A stretch of DNA of 43,858 bases from Balamuthia mandrillaris (GCA_031835245.1 JAVKOQ010000397.1:1-43858), one strand, 5' to 3'. Counted from the stretch's first letter, positions 1 to 12,609 are shown. The notes: generated by a model not told the origin, from the sequence alone. Numbers and translations are program-made.

Positions 1-721
1 TTGAGCCACGCCCAATAGACACTTTAACGCTTCCAGCTTTGTTCCATCAGCAACGTCTCTATGCGTTTTGTTGTTGTAGAAAAAAAATGAAAATTGTAAG
101 CTATATGGAGCGAAGAGAGAAATGAAGCAGAAAAGAAGCAAAGAGAGAGGGAGCAAGAGAAGAGAGAATGAGAGAATGAGAGAACGAGAGAATGATAGAA
201 GAGAAGAGAGAGGGAGATGAAAAGAGAGAGGGAGCAAGAGAAGAGAGAATGAGAGAATGAGAGAACGAGAGAACGAGAGAAGAACAAGATGAGGGAAGAA
301 AAGAAGTTAAGAGTGAAAAGACAAAGAGGGGAGCTACTAACTCAGCGTTGATGATGGAGAGCAACAGAGGAACAGTGGCCAGGTACTGCGGATGGCTGGC
401 CAGCTCCGCCTCCGCAGCAAACGTCGACAGGATGCTCAACGCCAAGTCCTGATAAGAGAACGTGCCTTCTCCTTTTCTTTCTGTGAGAAAGAGGAAGAGG
501 AGGAAGGAAGAAAGACAGAAGGAAGAACAACGCAAACCTTGCTTGGAACGCAACAAACGATGAAGAAAAGGAAAACCGATGGCCTCGGCGATCTGGTGGA
601 GGACAGAGGGAGTGGGCCGTTGCACGAACTTGGTCACCAACAGCAGGCCCACGAACTTTTCCTCATCCGAAGGCGCTCTCAAGAGGGACAGGCACTTGCC
701 CAGGTCCACCGCCGTCGTCAT
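1..721 (-). CDS. NCDN: Neurochondrin-like protein, N-terminal part (runs off left edge)
   Basis: Three exons are visible on the minus strand: 721 (or 754) to 538, 480 to 342, and 58 to beyond base 1. Joined in phase they read LGKCLSLLRAPSDEEKF, LLLVTKFVQ, IGFPFLHRLL, YQDLALSILSTFAAEAELA and LEALKCLLG, which match the armadillo-like N-terminus of the neurochondrin family (a cytosolic helical-repeat protein linked in animals to neurite growth and mTOR/SMN partners; its role in protists is unknown). Both introns begin GT and end AG. The first is 57 bases, a multiple of three without a stop. I prefer Met at 721 (MTTAVDLGKCL); an in-frame Met at 754 would add eleven Lys/Gln-rich residues. The rest of the gene lies outside the window. 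Assignment rests on motif recall, not an alignment. Confidence 0.8.
101..300. repeat. GA/CT-rich low-complexity tract in neurochondrin intron 2
   Basis: Imperfect GAGAGAATGAGAGAA-type units fill most of the intron between bases 341 and 59. On the sense (minus) strand this is CT-rich. Confidence 0.8.
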
Positions 722-754
722 CTTGGCCAGCTGCTTCTCTTTCTGCTTCTTCAC

Positions 755-1008
755 TTCGTTTGTTTTCGCTGACTTTTCTTCGTGACGACGTGAATCAAAT
801 GTAGTACCCTCCCTGAATGGTTCAATAATTCAACCTATTAATTTAACTTCCGCGAATGACATAATATGCGCCCTTTAATAGGTTGCCAACCGAACTAGGT
901 TAGAATCTTCGGAAGAAATTTCTGTATTACGCGAGGGGTCTTCCTTTCACACTTAAATTTTTTAGCGAAAAATTTGACGACTCGAAAAAAAAAAGCAACA
1001 AAAAAAAA
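755..1008. promoter_or_regulatory. Shared promoter region, neurochondrin / alanine aminotransferase
   Basis: This 254-base spacer lies between two head-to-head start codons. It contains an 11-base inverted repeat, CAACCTATTAA at 831-841 and its complement at 875-885, separated by 33 bases. A-rich sequence directly precedes the aminotransferase start. No TATA box is obvious. Confidence 0.45.
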
Positions 1009-3539
1009 ATGCAAAGAGGATTATTGCGAACTGCCGTTGCTTCTTCCTCTTCCTCCTCTTTGTTGTTGTGTAGTGCTGCCACCAGCAGAATGCTCGCCTC
1101 CACTCCTGCTTCTCGATCGTTTGCCTCCTCTTCCTCATCCTCCTCCTCGGAGAAGAAGGTGCTGAACCTCGAAAACCTCAACCCAAAGCTGCTGCGCGCC
1201 GAGTACGCGGTGCGCGGCGAGCTGGTCATCCGAGCGGAGGAGCACGTGAAGGCCCTGGCCGACCCCCAGAAGAAAGGGCAGCTCCCCTTTGAGGAGGTGA
1301 TCTTTTGCAACATTGGCAACCCGCAGCAGCTCAACCAAAAGCCCATCACTTTCTTCCGTCAGGTATTTTTTCTCCTTTCTGCTATTTTATTTTTATTTTT
1401 ATTTTTATTTTTATTTTTATATTTTATATTTTTTCTTTTCTTTTCTTTTCTTTTCTTTTCTTTTCTTTTCTTTTCTTTTCTTTTCTTTTCTTTTCTTTTC
1501 TTTTCTTTTCTTTTCTTTTCTTTTCTTTTCTTTTCTTTTCTTTTCTTTTTATTATTTTATTATTTTATTATTTTATTATTTTATTATTATTTTTTGTTAC
1601 ACCCTCTTTTTCGCTTTTTGCTCTTTTTTTTTTTTCTTTTTCTATTTGTTTAAACCTATTATAACTTTTGTTTGACTTCTTTTTCATTTTATTCTTATTA
1701 TCGTTATAATGTTGTTTTTCTCTTATTTTTCCTTCCTTTCTTTCTTTTCTGTTTATCACTTCATCGACCAAACAACGAACAATAGGTGGCTAGCTTGATG
1801 GAGTATCCAGAACTTCTCAATAGCGAACGTGCCAAGGACATTTTCCCAGAGGACGCCATCGCCAGAGCAAAGGCTCTCCTTTCCAAAGTCCCTGGCGGCG
1901 TTGGTCCGTTCTCTCTTTATCTTTTTATCTTTGTCTCCTCGGCTTCTTCATGTTCTTGTTCTTCTTCTTCTTCTTGTTATTCTTCTTGTGCTTCGTCGTC
2001 GTCGTCTTCTTCTACCGGTTCCTCTCTTTTATCTCATCAAACAAAAAAAAAAAACAATAAATTATAGGAGCGTACTCAAACAGTCAAGGCTTGCCGGCGG
2101 TGCGAGAGCACGTCAGCCAGTTCATTGAGGAGAGGGACGGCTATCCCAGCGACCCTAGCGACATTTTCTTGACGGAAGGTGCCAGCGGTGGTGTCGTTGC
2201 ACTTTTGAACTGTTTGCTGCGCGGCAAACAGGACGGTGTACGCTTTTCTGATATTATCCTTATCTTATCCTTTTCTTTCTTTACTTCCTCATAACTGTTT
2301 TTGCCATGTACAGGTAATGATTCCTATCCCTCAATATCCATTGTACTCAGCGACCATCCCTCTTTTGGGTGGCTCTCAACTGGAGTATTACCTCGACGAA
2401 GAAAACGGGTGGAGCCTCAAAGTGGAGGAGCTTGACCAGGTCGTCAAGAAGGCCAAGGAGGACGGCATTGAGGCCAGAGCTCTTGTTATCATCAATCCTG
2501 GCAATCCTACTGGACAATGCCTTGAGCCTGCCAACATGCGTGAGGTAACGTTTCCTCTTTTTTTTTAAAAAAAAATGAGAAAACTACAGACCGAGCGAAG
2601 AAGCAGCAAAAAAGAACACGAGAAATGGAGAAAAGTGATGAGATAGACAAAGGGAAAGGGAAAGAGAACAAGATAAAAGCAAACAAGAGGAGCTAACCCT
2701 TTTTATGTAACAGATAATAGATTTCTGTCACAGGAACAAAGTATTGCTGTTTGCGGATGAGGTCTACCAGGTGAACGCCTATGCCAAACCCTTCTTTTCC
2801 TTCAAGAAGATCCTTCGCGACATGCAACAGGAACGCCCTGAGCTGAACGGCTTCGAATTGGCTTCCTTCCACTCTGTCTCCAAAGGCGTCATTGGAGAGT
2901 ACGTTCTTCCCTTTTATTATATCGTTATTTCGTTTGTTTTCTTCTCTGCTCTTCTCTTCCCCTCTTCTTTCTTCTCACGCGAACAAAATAAATAGATGTG
3001 GCAAACGCGGTGGCTACATGGAGATCGTCGGGTTTGACCCCGCAGTCAAAGCCCAACTCTACAAGCTGGCCTCCATCAGCCTCTGCCCCAACCTGCCCGG
3101 CCAGATCATGGTGGACCTCATGGTGAAGCCCCCGCAGGAGGGCGAGCCCTCCTACCCCCTCTGCCACCAGGAGACCAGCGCCATCTTCGCCTCCCTCCAA
3201 CGGAGGGCCGCCACCCTGAGCGCCGCCCTCAACCGCATGGAAGGGGTCAGCTGCAACCAGGCCGAAGGGGCCATGTACCTCTTCCCTCGCATCCGCCTGC
3301 CGGCCAAGGCCGTGGAGGCCGCCAAGCAGAAGGGCAAGGCCGCCGATGTGATGTACGCCATCGACCTTTTGGACGCCACCGGCGTGTGCGTGGTGCCGGG
3401 CTCTGGCTTTGGGCAGAAGGAAGGGACCCTGCACTTTAGGACGACGTTCCTGCCGCCGGAGGAGAAGATCGAGGGGGTGGTGGAACGCATGGCCGCTTTT
3501 CACAAGGAGTGGATGCGCAAGTGGAGTTCTTCTCAGTAG
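1009..3539 (+). CDS. GPT: Alanine aminotransferase, probably mitochondrial
   Basis: Six exons: 1009-1362, 1786-1903, 2068-2237, 2314-2544, 2714-2898 and 2996-3539, giving 533 residues, close to animal GPT2. The enzyme transfers the amino group of alanine to 2-oxoglutarate using pyridoxal phosphate. Family landmarks visible are [70 protein letters not shown] and the cofactor-binding SVSKG, whose Lys is near residue 348. The first ~45 residues are Ser/Arg/Ala-rich without acidic residues, as in a mitochondrial presequence ([16 protein letters not shown]...), so matrix location is likely. Introns are GT-AG; intron 1 carries a long TTTTC microsatellite. The gene ends 83 bases from the converging FAM21 gene. 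Confidence 0.95.
1383..1580. repeat. TTTTA / TTTTC / ATTTT microsatellites in aminotransferase intron 1
   Basis: A run of ATTTT units (about 1385-1415) is followed by a near-perfect TTTTC array (about 1431-1546, over twenty copies) and then ATTATTTT units to about 1580. All are pyrimidine-rich on the sense strand of the host gene. Confidence 0.95.
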
Positions 3540-3605
3540 ACCTCTTTCTTCTTACTTTCTTGTTTCTTCTTCAACAGAAAAAGTGAGTGAACGAATGGCT
3601 GTGGA

Positions 3606-3611
3606 AATAAA
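3606..3611 (+). promoter_or_regulatory. Candidate polyadenylation signal AATAAA
   Basis: AATAAA lies 67 bases after the aminotransferase stop codon. It falls just before the end of the converging FAM21 coding region, so the aminotransferase 3' end probably overlaps FAM21 antisense. Confidence 0.45.
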
Positions 3612-3622
3612 TAACACATGTA

Positions 3623-6600
3623 TTAAGAAAAGAGAGAAGCAGCGCTTCCTCCTCCTTTCTTTTTAGGCCCGGCCAACGGATCAGCAAACACATCAAATCC
3701 TCCTCCATCTTCATCGTCATCTCCAAACAAACTCTTTCTTCCTCCTCCACTTCCTCCTTTCTTGCCATTTGCAGAAGAAGTCGAAGAGCCAAAGACGATG
3801 GAAGAACCGCCACCCGATGAAAAGAGAGAGCCAGAATCCTCGTCCTCGTCATCATCCCCAAAGAGAGAAGCTCTCTTTTGTTGTTGAGGTTTCGGAGAAG
3901 AGGATCGTTTGGCATTCGCGTTAGCGTTAGCGTTAGCATTGGCTTGGCGTTGTTGTAGTTGAGAGCGAATGGAGGCGGATTCTTCGTTCTTTTTGGCGTC
4001 CAATGCGTCGAAGATGGAACTTCCTCCTCTCGTCTTCTTGTCTTCTGTGTCTGGAAGAAATGAATAAGAATGAGAAAGAGAAACGGGGACGACAAGAGCT
4101 AAAGAAGTACCAGACGCAAAGGAAGAAGTGCTTGCCACAATGGCGCTCTTGCTTCCTTTCTTAACGGCGCTGCCTCCGCGAGAGGGCAACCTTCTCTTCA
4201 CGTTGGACATGGTCGGCCTCGACTTGGTTTGATGCACAAGTGGTTTGGACGGCAACGAAGAAGAAGAAGCAGAGCTCGTTTTGCTTCGCAATCTCTCACG
4301 TGGCGGTTGTTGCGATTGTTTGTCATCGTTCTCATCTTCCTCTTCGAAATCAGGGAGATCGAGTGGAAGTTTGGAGTTGCTGCTTCCGCCTTCTTCTTCG
4401 TCATCATCCTCCTCGATTTCGAGTTGACGTTTGGAGGGAGGTTTTGCTCCTGGAAGCATCGCCATGGGGTTCAAAGTACTTCCAATTTGTTTTTGAAGGC
4501 TTTGAATCTTGGAGCCACTCACGCTTATCTTTCTTGCTGTTGAAGTGGAGTCCTCCGTCGAAGTTGTCTTCTTTGTGATGTTAGCATTGTTCGTTGGGGT
4601 GGAAGCAAACAAATCGTCATCTTCGTTTTTCTTTTTGTTGTTGTTTGTCTCGGAACGTTTGTTATTCTTGATGATGGGATCCGCAAAGAGGTCATCACTT
4701 TCCGCCTTCGAGGAAGAAGTTGCCTGTCGAAGAGAAGAAGGAGATTTTGTCTTTGCTGATGTGTCTTCTTGTTTGCTGTTCTTTGATGACGAAGGAGAGT
4801 CAGTGGAAGCAAAGATATCCTCTTTTGTTGAACGAGCAGCAACAGTAGGAGAAGAAGCAGAGGAGACAGAAGGTGTTGCTTTCGTGGAAGCAGAATTAGA
4901 GCCAGAAGAAGAGGGATCAGCAAACAAATCTTCTTCCTCTACAGTTGCAGCTTTTTGTTTGTTGTTAGCAGTTGCGGCAGCTTTTCTTCGTGAAGTGGGC
5001 TGAATCTTTCTGGAAGACGGACGAACTTTGGTGGAAGAAGGAGCTTTAGTAGAGCCAGCAGACACATCCGCAAACAAGTCTTCTTCTTCTTGTTGCGCTA
5101 CTTTTGAGGAACTCTGTTTTGCTGAGCTTCGTGTTTGAGTTTCTGTTGTTGCTTTGCTGCTTTTCTCTGTCTCAGCGCTTTCTCCAGCAAAGAGATCTTC
5201 TTCTTGGGCTTCCTTTCTTCTTGTTCTCTGTTTGGTCACTTGTTCTTTTTCTGGTTCTTCCTTCTGTTTGTTGCTCGAAGAAGATGGAGAATCATCGCCC
5301 AACAATCCACCTAACGGATCTTCTTTTGGCGCCGCGGCATTTGCCTTTGGCGCTTGTTGCTGTGCCTTTTGGGGTTGCGAAGCTGCTTTCTTCGTCTTCT
5401 GTTGACTACCACCAGCAACAATTCCAAACAAATCGGAAGCTTGAGTTGCTGAGGGAAGAGCATCAGCAACATCACTGCCTTCTCCACCGAAAAGACTCTT
5501 CTTCTTTTGTCCTGTTGCAGTTCTAGAAGAGGAAGACGATGAAGAAATGGAACCGCCGAAAAGACTGTCCCCGTCAGCATCACCATCAAATAAACCTCCG
5601 CCGCCACTTCGCTTCTTTTGTTGTTGTTTGTTGTCAGAGTCTAGTGAATCTGTTGTCGTGTCTTCTCCAAACAACCCTCCCGTAGAGAACAAAGACTTGC
5701 GCGCTTTGGCTTCTTCCTCTTTGGTCCGTCTTCGTTTCTCTTCTTCTTCTTCTCGCTGTTGTTCTTCTTGCTCTCGATTCGCATTTTCTTCCTGTTCTTT
5801 CTTTAGTTTCGTTTGTCGTTCCTCTTCTTCGTTTCTCTTCTTTTCAGCAGCATTATCATTTCTTGACTTTGAAGTTGGTTTGGTTGGATCCGCAAATAAG
5901 TCATTCGAAGAGACAACATCATTTTCATCCTCTTCACCAAAGTCGATTCCTTTGGGAGCTTTGTTGCTTCCTGCTCCTCTTTTGCCTCTTCCTCCTTTTC
6001 CAGCAGAAGCAGATGATCCCAAACCAGCGAAGAGATCCTTACCGTCTCCTATTTCATCGTCTCCTTCCCCAAAAAGACTTCCTCCACTTTCCCCTTCTAA
6101 ATCGCCAAATAAACCTCCTGCACCACTCTTCTTAGTTCTCTCTGGTGGTGCTGTTCTTTCCTCGTTCTTCTTCCTCGAAGCATTTGCAGCAGGCGAAGAA
6201 GTGGAGGTAGCTTTCTTCTCCTCTTTTGCACCGGCTTGGCGTTGTGGTTGTGGCTGTTGTTTTGGTTCTGTTGGTTGGCTCGTCTTTCTTTTAGTAACAG
6301 CGGCAAAGAGTTCGCCTTCGTTTTCTCCTCCCAATCCGGCAAACATGTTTACGCCACCAAATGGCTTCTTCTTTTGTGGAACAGAAGCGGTTTCATCTCC
6401 TTCACCAATATTAGACTCCTCTCCAGCAGGCGCAAAGAGAGAGTCCGCTGAAGGAAGATCCTGAGGAACGTTCTGCCTTTGTCCTCTTCCTTTCCTTCTT
6501 TCCTCTCCTCTAGATTTGTTGGATCCCGTTCGTTGACGATTGCCGGAGCGCGATCGTCTTCTTCGTCGTTGATCCCGTTCTCCTTCGTCTCCTTCTTCAC

Positions 6601-9600
6601 CTTCTTTTGCAGTAGCTGCTTTGGCCAAAGCTGGTGGAGGAGGTAATGCTGCTCCACTTTGTTCCTTTTCTTTTTTGTTCTCGGCAGTTAAAAAGTCGAA
6701 AAAGTCATCTTCTCCGCCTTCTTCACCGGTTTCCGGAACGATGGATGGAAGAGCCGCAGCTAATGCTGCTGATGTTGATGTTGATGTTGATGTCGATGTC
6801 GATGTCGATGTCGATGTCGGTGTTGATGAAGAGTTGCGCGATCTTCTGTTTCTTCTTGGTTTGGCGTCTGGAGCAGCAAACAAAGAAGAGTCATCCACAT
6901 CGTCTTCATCAGCAGCTCCAGCTTGGCCGATGATGTCAAACAAATCGTCTGTCTTCTTCTTCTCGGGTCCAACCGCAACCTCCGTTTGTTGTTCTTTCTT
7001 CTTGGAAGAGCGTTTCTCTCTTCTCTTCTCTCGACGTTCTCTTCGTTCTCGTCGCTCCTTTTCTTTCTTGGTTTCCTTGTTCGGCACTTCCTCCTTTTCG
7101 TTGCTCTTCCTTTTATTCGCTCGTTTATTTTCTTTCTCTCCTTCCTTTTCTTTCTCTTTCTCTTTCTCTTTTTCTTTCTCCCTCTCTTCCGTCTGTTGTT
7201 TTGCGGCTCTTCCTGCAGCACCAACTCCAAACCCAAGACCATCATCACCTCCAAACAAACCGCCATCATCCAAGAAGCTTGGAGCGCTTGGATCGAAGAG
7301 AGAGGCGGTCTCGTCTTCATCCAAGAAGGAAGCGAAGATGTCATCCGGATCTTTGGCTTTCTTTGGCGGTGCAGCTGCTTTTTCTTCGTCATCTTCAGCC
7401 TTTTTCTTTGGTTGACGTTTCTTTGATGTTGGGAGTTTTTGCTTCTTCTCAGGTTTCGCCTTTACTGTTTCTTTTGCTGCTTTTCCTTCGTCTTCATCAT
7501 CGCTGAATAAGTTCGAATAGCCTTTTTCGTCTTCTGGTTCTTTCTTCTCTTCATCCGATGATTCATCGTCCAAAGAGGAATCTGACTCTGATCCGGTTTC
7601 AAACTCGCTGTCTTTCTCCTCTTTCTTCGTCTGCTTTCCTGTCTTCTTCTGTTGCTTCCCTGTCTTGACTGGAGCGGATGCTGATGTCGATGTCTCAGTC
7701 GCAGCTGGACCCGTTACTTTCGCGTTTTCCTCCGTATCAGTGAAATCTTCATCTTCATCTTCCTCCTTCTCTTTCTCTTTCTCTTTCTTTCGTGGCAAAT
7801 CATCAAAGTCAGAGATGTCTGAGAGGTCATCACTGTCATCATAGTCACTATAGTCGGAAGAGTACTCATCCAGATCACTGTAAATCTCTCCTGATGACAA
7901 GTCGTCCAACAGTTCATCATCCAACGCATCCACATCAGAGAATTCCTGATCGGTGATTTCATCATCCGACACCACAAACATACCACAGTAGTCATCTTCA
8001 TTGAACTCGCTCGTTCCTATGACATGGGGCAAAGGACGACGCGTGTACTTGTCCAAAACGACGGCTTGTGAAGCAGTGACAGCAGCAACGGCAGCATCGC
8101 TCGACTCTCCCTCTCCTTCTGTTGTTGTTCCGATGAATGATGAAGCGGCTTGTTGCATGTTTTCTACGGAAAGAGCAGATAATTTGAGGGCTTGTAAACC
8201 GTTTGTGATGGCGTCTTGATATTTTGGCTCCAGTATCCTTCCCACTTCCTCGTGTGTCAACTCTTCGTCTTTTCTCTTTGCTGTTTCTTTTCCGACACTC
8301 TCTTCTGCTTCTGTTGCTTCTTTTCCTTCTTCTCCCTGTTTTCCTTCCTCGCCTTCCGCTGACAACAAAGTCTCATCCTCTTCGTACACTCTGTTCTCGA
8401 TAAACTGAGAGTTTGCTAACATCAAGAAATGATTAAAGGTGTTATGCAGCTTCACGTTGGCAGCCGTCGTCTCATAAATGAGAGAGTCCACCTCATCCTC
8501 TACCGCCTTCGTTCTAGCCTGTAGTCGCTGTTCGAGGTTTTGGAGGTAAAGCAGGAAGCCAGAGTCGGAGGCCAGAGTAAACTTGTCGGATCGTCGCAAC
8601 TCTTTCAGATTCCACATTCTCTCCCATGAACGTTCTTCTGGTGCTGCCGCTGCTTTGTTGATGGTTTCGTCTGTTGTTGCTGATGATACAACTTGTTGTG
8701 GTTGCGGTTCGTCATCAGGAGTGAGAGAAGCGGAAGAAGAAAGAGGAGGAGGAAGATGAGGAGGTAGAAGAGGAGCCTCGATGGTTCCAACAGAAGGTGC
8801 GTTCGTTGTTGTCGTTGTTGCAGTTGCTTCTTTGTCATCTCTTTCATCCTCGTCGTCATCTTCTCCTGCAGCACCCGGTTTATCCAATGAAGGAACAGGA
8901 GGAGCTCCAAATACGACAGACAGCCTCTTTGCCAGCTCTGCAATGTTCTTCGAGGCTCTCTTGTTGATGGCAGAAGGATCGACTTCGGGAGCCTTTGGTC
9001 TGGGATTGTTGGGAGCTGAAAGTGTTGGCGGTCCCTTCTTATCTCCTCCTTTTGCTTTCTTCTCCTTATCATCGTCGTCAAACTCACTGTCGTCATCGTC
9101 GCTGAAGTCTTCATCAGAAAACTCGTCTGAGAGATCGTCGTCATCGCCTTCTCTCTTTTTCTTTTGCTCTCTTTTCTCCTCTCTAGCGTCGTCCTCGTCC
9201 TCCGAAGAAAGGTCAGAAGCTTTGCCCCGTTTCTTCGGCTCTTGAATGGTCACTCTCTTCTTTGCCTTGACTTGTACCGCTTCTTCTTCGTCCGAAGAGA
9301 GATCGTCCTCATCAGAGTCTTCCTCGGCCTTCTTTTTGTTTGTGCTATGACCGTTTCCTTGCGCCACGACGCGCGGGTTCGTGGCTGCCGGTTGCTGCCT
9401 CTTGTTGTTGTTCTTCAAGAACTTGGCGGCGGCGGCAGCGTCTTCGTCGTCCTCATCCGAGGCGGAGGAGGCGTAGTCGTCGTACTCGTCCTCGTCGTCG
9501 TCGCCTCCCGCTTTTTTGTTATTGTTGGCTTTCTTGTCGCCGTTCTCTTTCCCGCCGTCGCCCTCGTCCTCGTCTTCGGAAGAGAGAAACAGGGAGGACG

Positions 9601-9724
9601 TCTTTTTATCTGCAGTTTTGGAGGAGGAGGAGGCCTTTTTCTTCGTGTTCGCAGCGGCGGTTGTTTTTTTGGGGTTCAACCAGTCCTCGTCGTCGTCCTC
9701 CAACCAAGCCAACGGATTGCTCAT
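3623..9724 (-). CDS. WASHC2: FAM21/WASHC2, WASH-complex subunit with many LFa motifs
   Basis: Two exons (9724-4111 and 4050-3623) split by a 60-base, stop-free GT-AG intron encode about 2013 residues. FAM21 links the WASH actin-nucleation complex to retromer on endosomes. The conserved head starts near residue 362 with WERMWNLKELRRSDKF and continues through LHNTFNHFLMLANSQFIENR and RPLPHVIGTSEF to about residue 570; each block matches the animal FAM21 head closely. The long tail is low-complexity and holds some 25 to 30 acidic Leu-Phe motifs (for example DDLFADP, GSLFGEG), the signature that binds VPS35. The head is preceded by ~360 Asp/Glu/Lys-rich residues, unlike animal FAM21, which starts directly with the head. 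I chose Met at 9724 (MSNPLAWLED); an in-frame Met at 9781 would add a basic 19-residue leader. The coding region ends Ser-Leu-Phe-Ser. Confidence 0.93.
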   Translation of the reverse strand: MSNPLAWLEDDDEDWLNPKKTTAAANTKKKASSSSKTADKKTSSLFLSSEDEDEGDGGKENGDKKANNNKKAGGDDDEDEYDDYASSASDEDDEDAAAAAKFLKNNNKRQQPAATNPRVVAQGNGHSTNKKKAEEDSDEDDLSSDEEEAVQVKAKKRVTIQEPKKRGKASDLSSEDEDDAREEKREQKKKREGDDDDLSDEFSDEDFSDDDDSEFDDDDKEKKAKGGDKKGPPTLSAPNNPRPKAPEVDPSAINKRASKNIAELAKRLSVVFGAPPVPSLDKPGAAGEDDDEDERDDKEATATTTTTNAPSVGTIEAPLLPPHLPPPLSSSASLTPDDEPQPQQVVSSATTDETINKAAAAPEERSWERMWNLKELRRSDKFTLASDSGFLLYLQNLEQRLQARTKAVEDEVDSLIYETTAANVKLHNTFNHFLMLANSQFIENRVYEEDETLLSAEGEEGKQGEEGKEATEAEESVGKETAKRKDEELTHEEVGRILEPKYQDAITNGLQALKLSALSVENMQQAASSFIGTTTEGEGESSDAAVAAVTASQAVVLDKYTRRPLPHVIGTSEFNEDDYCGMFVVSDDEITDQEFSDVDALDDELLDDLSSGEIYSDLDEYSSDYSDYDDSDDLSDISDFDDLPRKKEKEKEKEEDEDEDFTDTEENAKVTGPAATETSTSASAPVKTGKQQKKTGKQTKKEEKDSEFETGSESDSSLDDESSDEEKKEPEDEKGYSNLFSDDEDEGKAAKETVKAKPEKKQKLPTSKKRQPKKKAEDDEEKAAAPPKKAKDPDDIFASFLDEDETASLFDPSAPSFLDDGGLFGGDDGLGFGVGAAGRAAKQQTEEREKEKEKEKEKEKEGEKENKRANKRKSNEKEEVPNKETKKEKERRERRERREKRREKRSSKKKEQQTEVAVGPEKKKTDDLFDIIGQAGAADEDDVDDSSLFAAPDAKPRRNRRSRNSSSTPTSTSTSTSTSTSTSTSAALAAALPSIVPETGEEGGEDDFFDFLTAENKKEKEQSGAALPPPPALAKAATAKEGEEGDEGERDQRRRRRSRSGNRQRTGSNKSRGEERRKGRGQRQNVPQDLPSADSLFAPAGEESNIGEGDETASVPQKKKPFGGVNMFAGLGGENEGELFAAVTKRKTSQPTEPKQQPQPQRQAGAKEEKKATSTSSPAANASRKKNEERTAPPERTKKSGAGGLFGDLEGESGGSLFGEGDDEIGDGKDLFAGLGSSASAGKGGRGKRGAGSNKAPKGIDFGEEDENDVVSSNDLFADPTKPTSKSRNDNAAEKKRNEEEERQTKLKKEQEENANREQEEQQREEEEEKRRRTKEEEAKARKSLFSTGGLFGEDTTTDSLDSDNKQQQKKRSGGGGLFDGDADGDSLFGGSISSSSSSSRTATGQKKKSLFGGEGSDVADALPSATQASDLFGIVAGGSQQKTKKAASQPQKAQQQAPKANAAAPKEDPLGGLLGDDSPSSSSNKQKEEPEKEQVTKQRTRRKEAQEEDLFAGESAETEKSSKATTETQTRSSAKQSSSKVAQQEEEDLFADVSAGSTKAPSSTKVRPSSRKIQPTSRRKAAATANNKQKAATVEEEDLFADPSSSGSNSASTKATPSVSSASSPTVAARSTKEDIFASTDSPSSSKNSKQEDTSAKTKSPSSLRQATSSSKAESDDLFADPIIKNNKRSETNNNKKKNEDDDLFASTPTNNANITKKTTSTEDSTSTARKISVSGSKIQSLQKQIGSTLNPMAMLPGAKPPSKRQLEIEEDDDEEEGGSSNSKLPLDLPDFEEEDENDDKQSQQPPRERLRSKTSSASSSSLPSKPLVHQTKSRPTMSNVKRRLPSRGGSAVKKGSKSAIVASTSSFASGTSLALVVPVSLSHSYSFLPDTEDKKTRGGSSIFDALDAKKNEESASIRSQLQQRQANANANANANAKRSSSPKPQQQKRASLFGDDDEDEDSGSLFSSGGGSSIVFGSSTSSANGKKGGSGGGRKSLFGDDDEDGGGFDVFADPLAGPKKKGGGSAASLFS

Positions 9725-10462
9725 TCTTCTCCTCTTGTGTCTCTTTCTATCTTGTTTCTGCACAAAACGAAAATCCATCAATAATAAGGAGAGAGAAAGG
9801 GGAATGAATGAATAAAGGGGAAAAAATGTATAAATAATACAAGAAAAAGAAACAAACGTTTAATCCAAAAAAAAAAAGAGAGAGAGAAGAAGAAACAGAA
9901 GAGATCAACATTGGAAAAAAAGAAATGAACCGGGGAAAAAAAAATCTTTTAATGTCAAACAAAAACATCATCATTTAAAAAAAATAAAGCGAAGAGAGGG
10001 GGGGGGAACCTTTTTTTTTTTTTTGTTGGTAGGGCCTGTCCTCCCTGCTAGCAAGATCTGGAGAGAGAGAGGAGAGAGAGAGAGAGAGAGAAAAAAAAAA
10101 AGAGGGTATGAAGAACAAACGGCTTCCCTCTCGTCTCTCTCTTCTCTTCTTTATGGCTTTCTCTAACTTTTCTTTTTGCTTTTCGAAACAAACGCTCCTC
10201 AGGCACATGTTCGCTCGAGACTCGCTGAGGCACAATTCTCCGAAACAGAATGTCCAAACAGCCGATTACGGCGTGTTTCGCCCTGGGAGGTAGAACAGCA
10301 GGTGTTGGACGTAAATCGCTCGGGTTCTTGGAGCAATATGTCGACAATAAATACCGAGATGTCTACAAGAAAGAAAAAAGTCAAAAAAAAAAAGAAAGAA
10401 ATATTTTTTTCTCTTTCTTCGTTGAAGATAAGATCTTCTTCCCTCTCCTCCTCCTCTCAGCC
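9725..10462. other. Spacer between FAM21 and CDK11, no gene recognised
   Basis: A divergent promoter region of about 740 bases. It is A/T-rich near FAM21, with homopolymer runs near 10005-10025 and a GA tract at about 10058-10090. An ATG at 10250 opens a frame that continues without a stop into the CDK11 start (see that entry). Nothing else is supportable. Confidence 0.5.

Positions 10463-12609
<2,147 letters not shown>

Noticed and set aside
1431-1546. Considered as a CRISPR-like or satellite array
   Set aside because: A simple pentanucleotide microsatellite without spacers.
1568-1771. Asn/Lys-rich minus-strand frame in aminotransferase intron 1
   Set aside because: A/T-rich intron sequence with no recognisable product.
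2925-3503. A 192-codon minus-strand frame over the last aminotransferase exon
   Set aside because: GC-rich coding sequence often leaves the antisense open; the plus-strand frame has unambiguous aminotransferase motifs.
4509-7415. Several plus-strand frames of 100 to 305 codons opposite FAM21
   Set aside because: Low-complexity Ser/Phe/Leu products that are antisense reflections of acidic and Lys-rich FAM21 codons.
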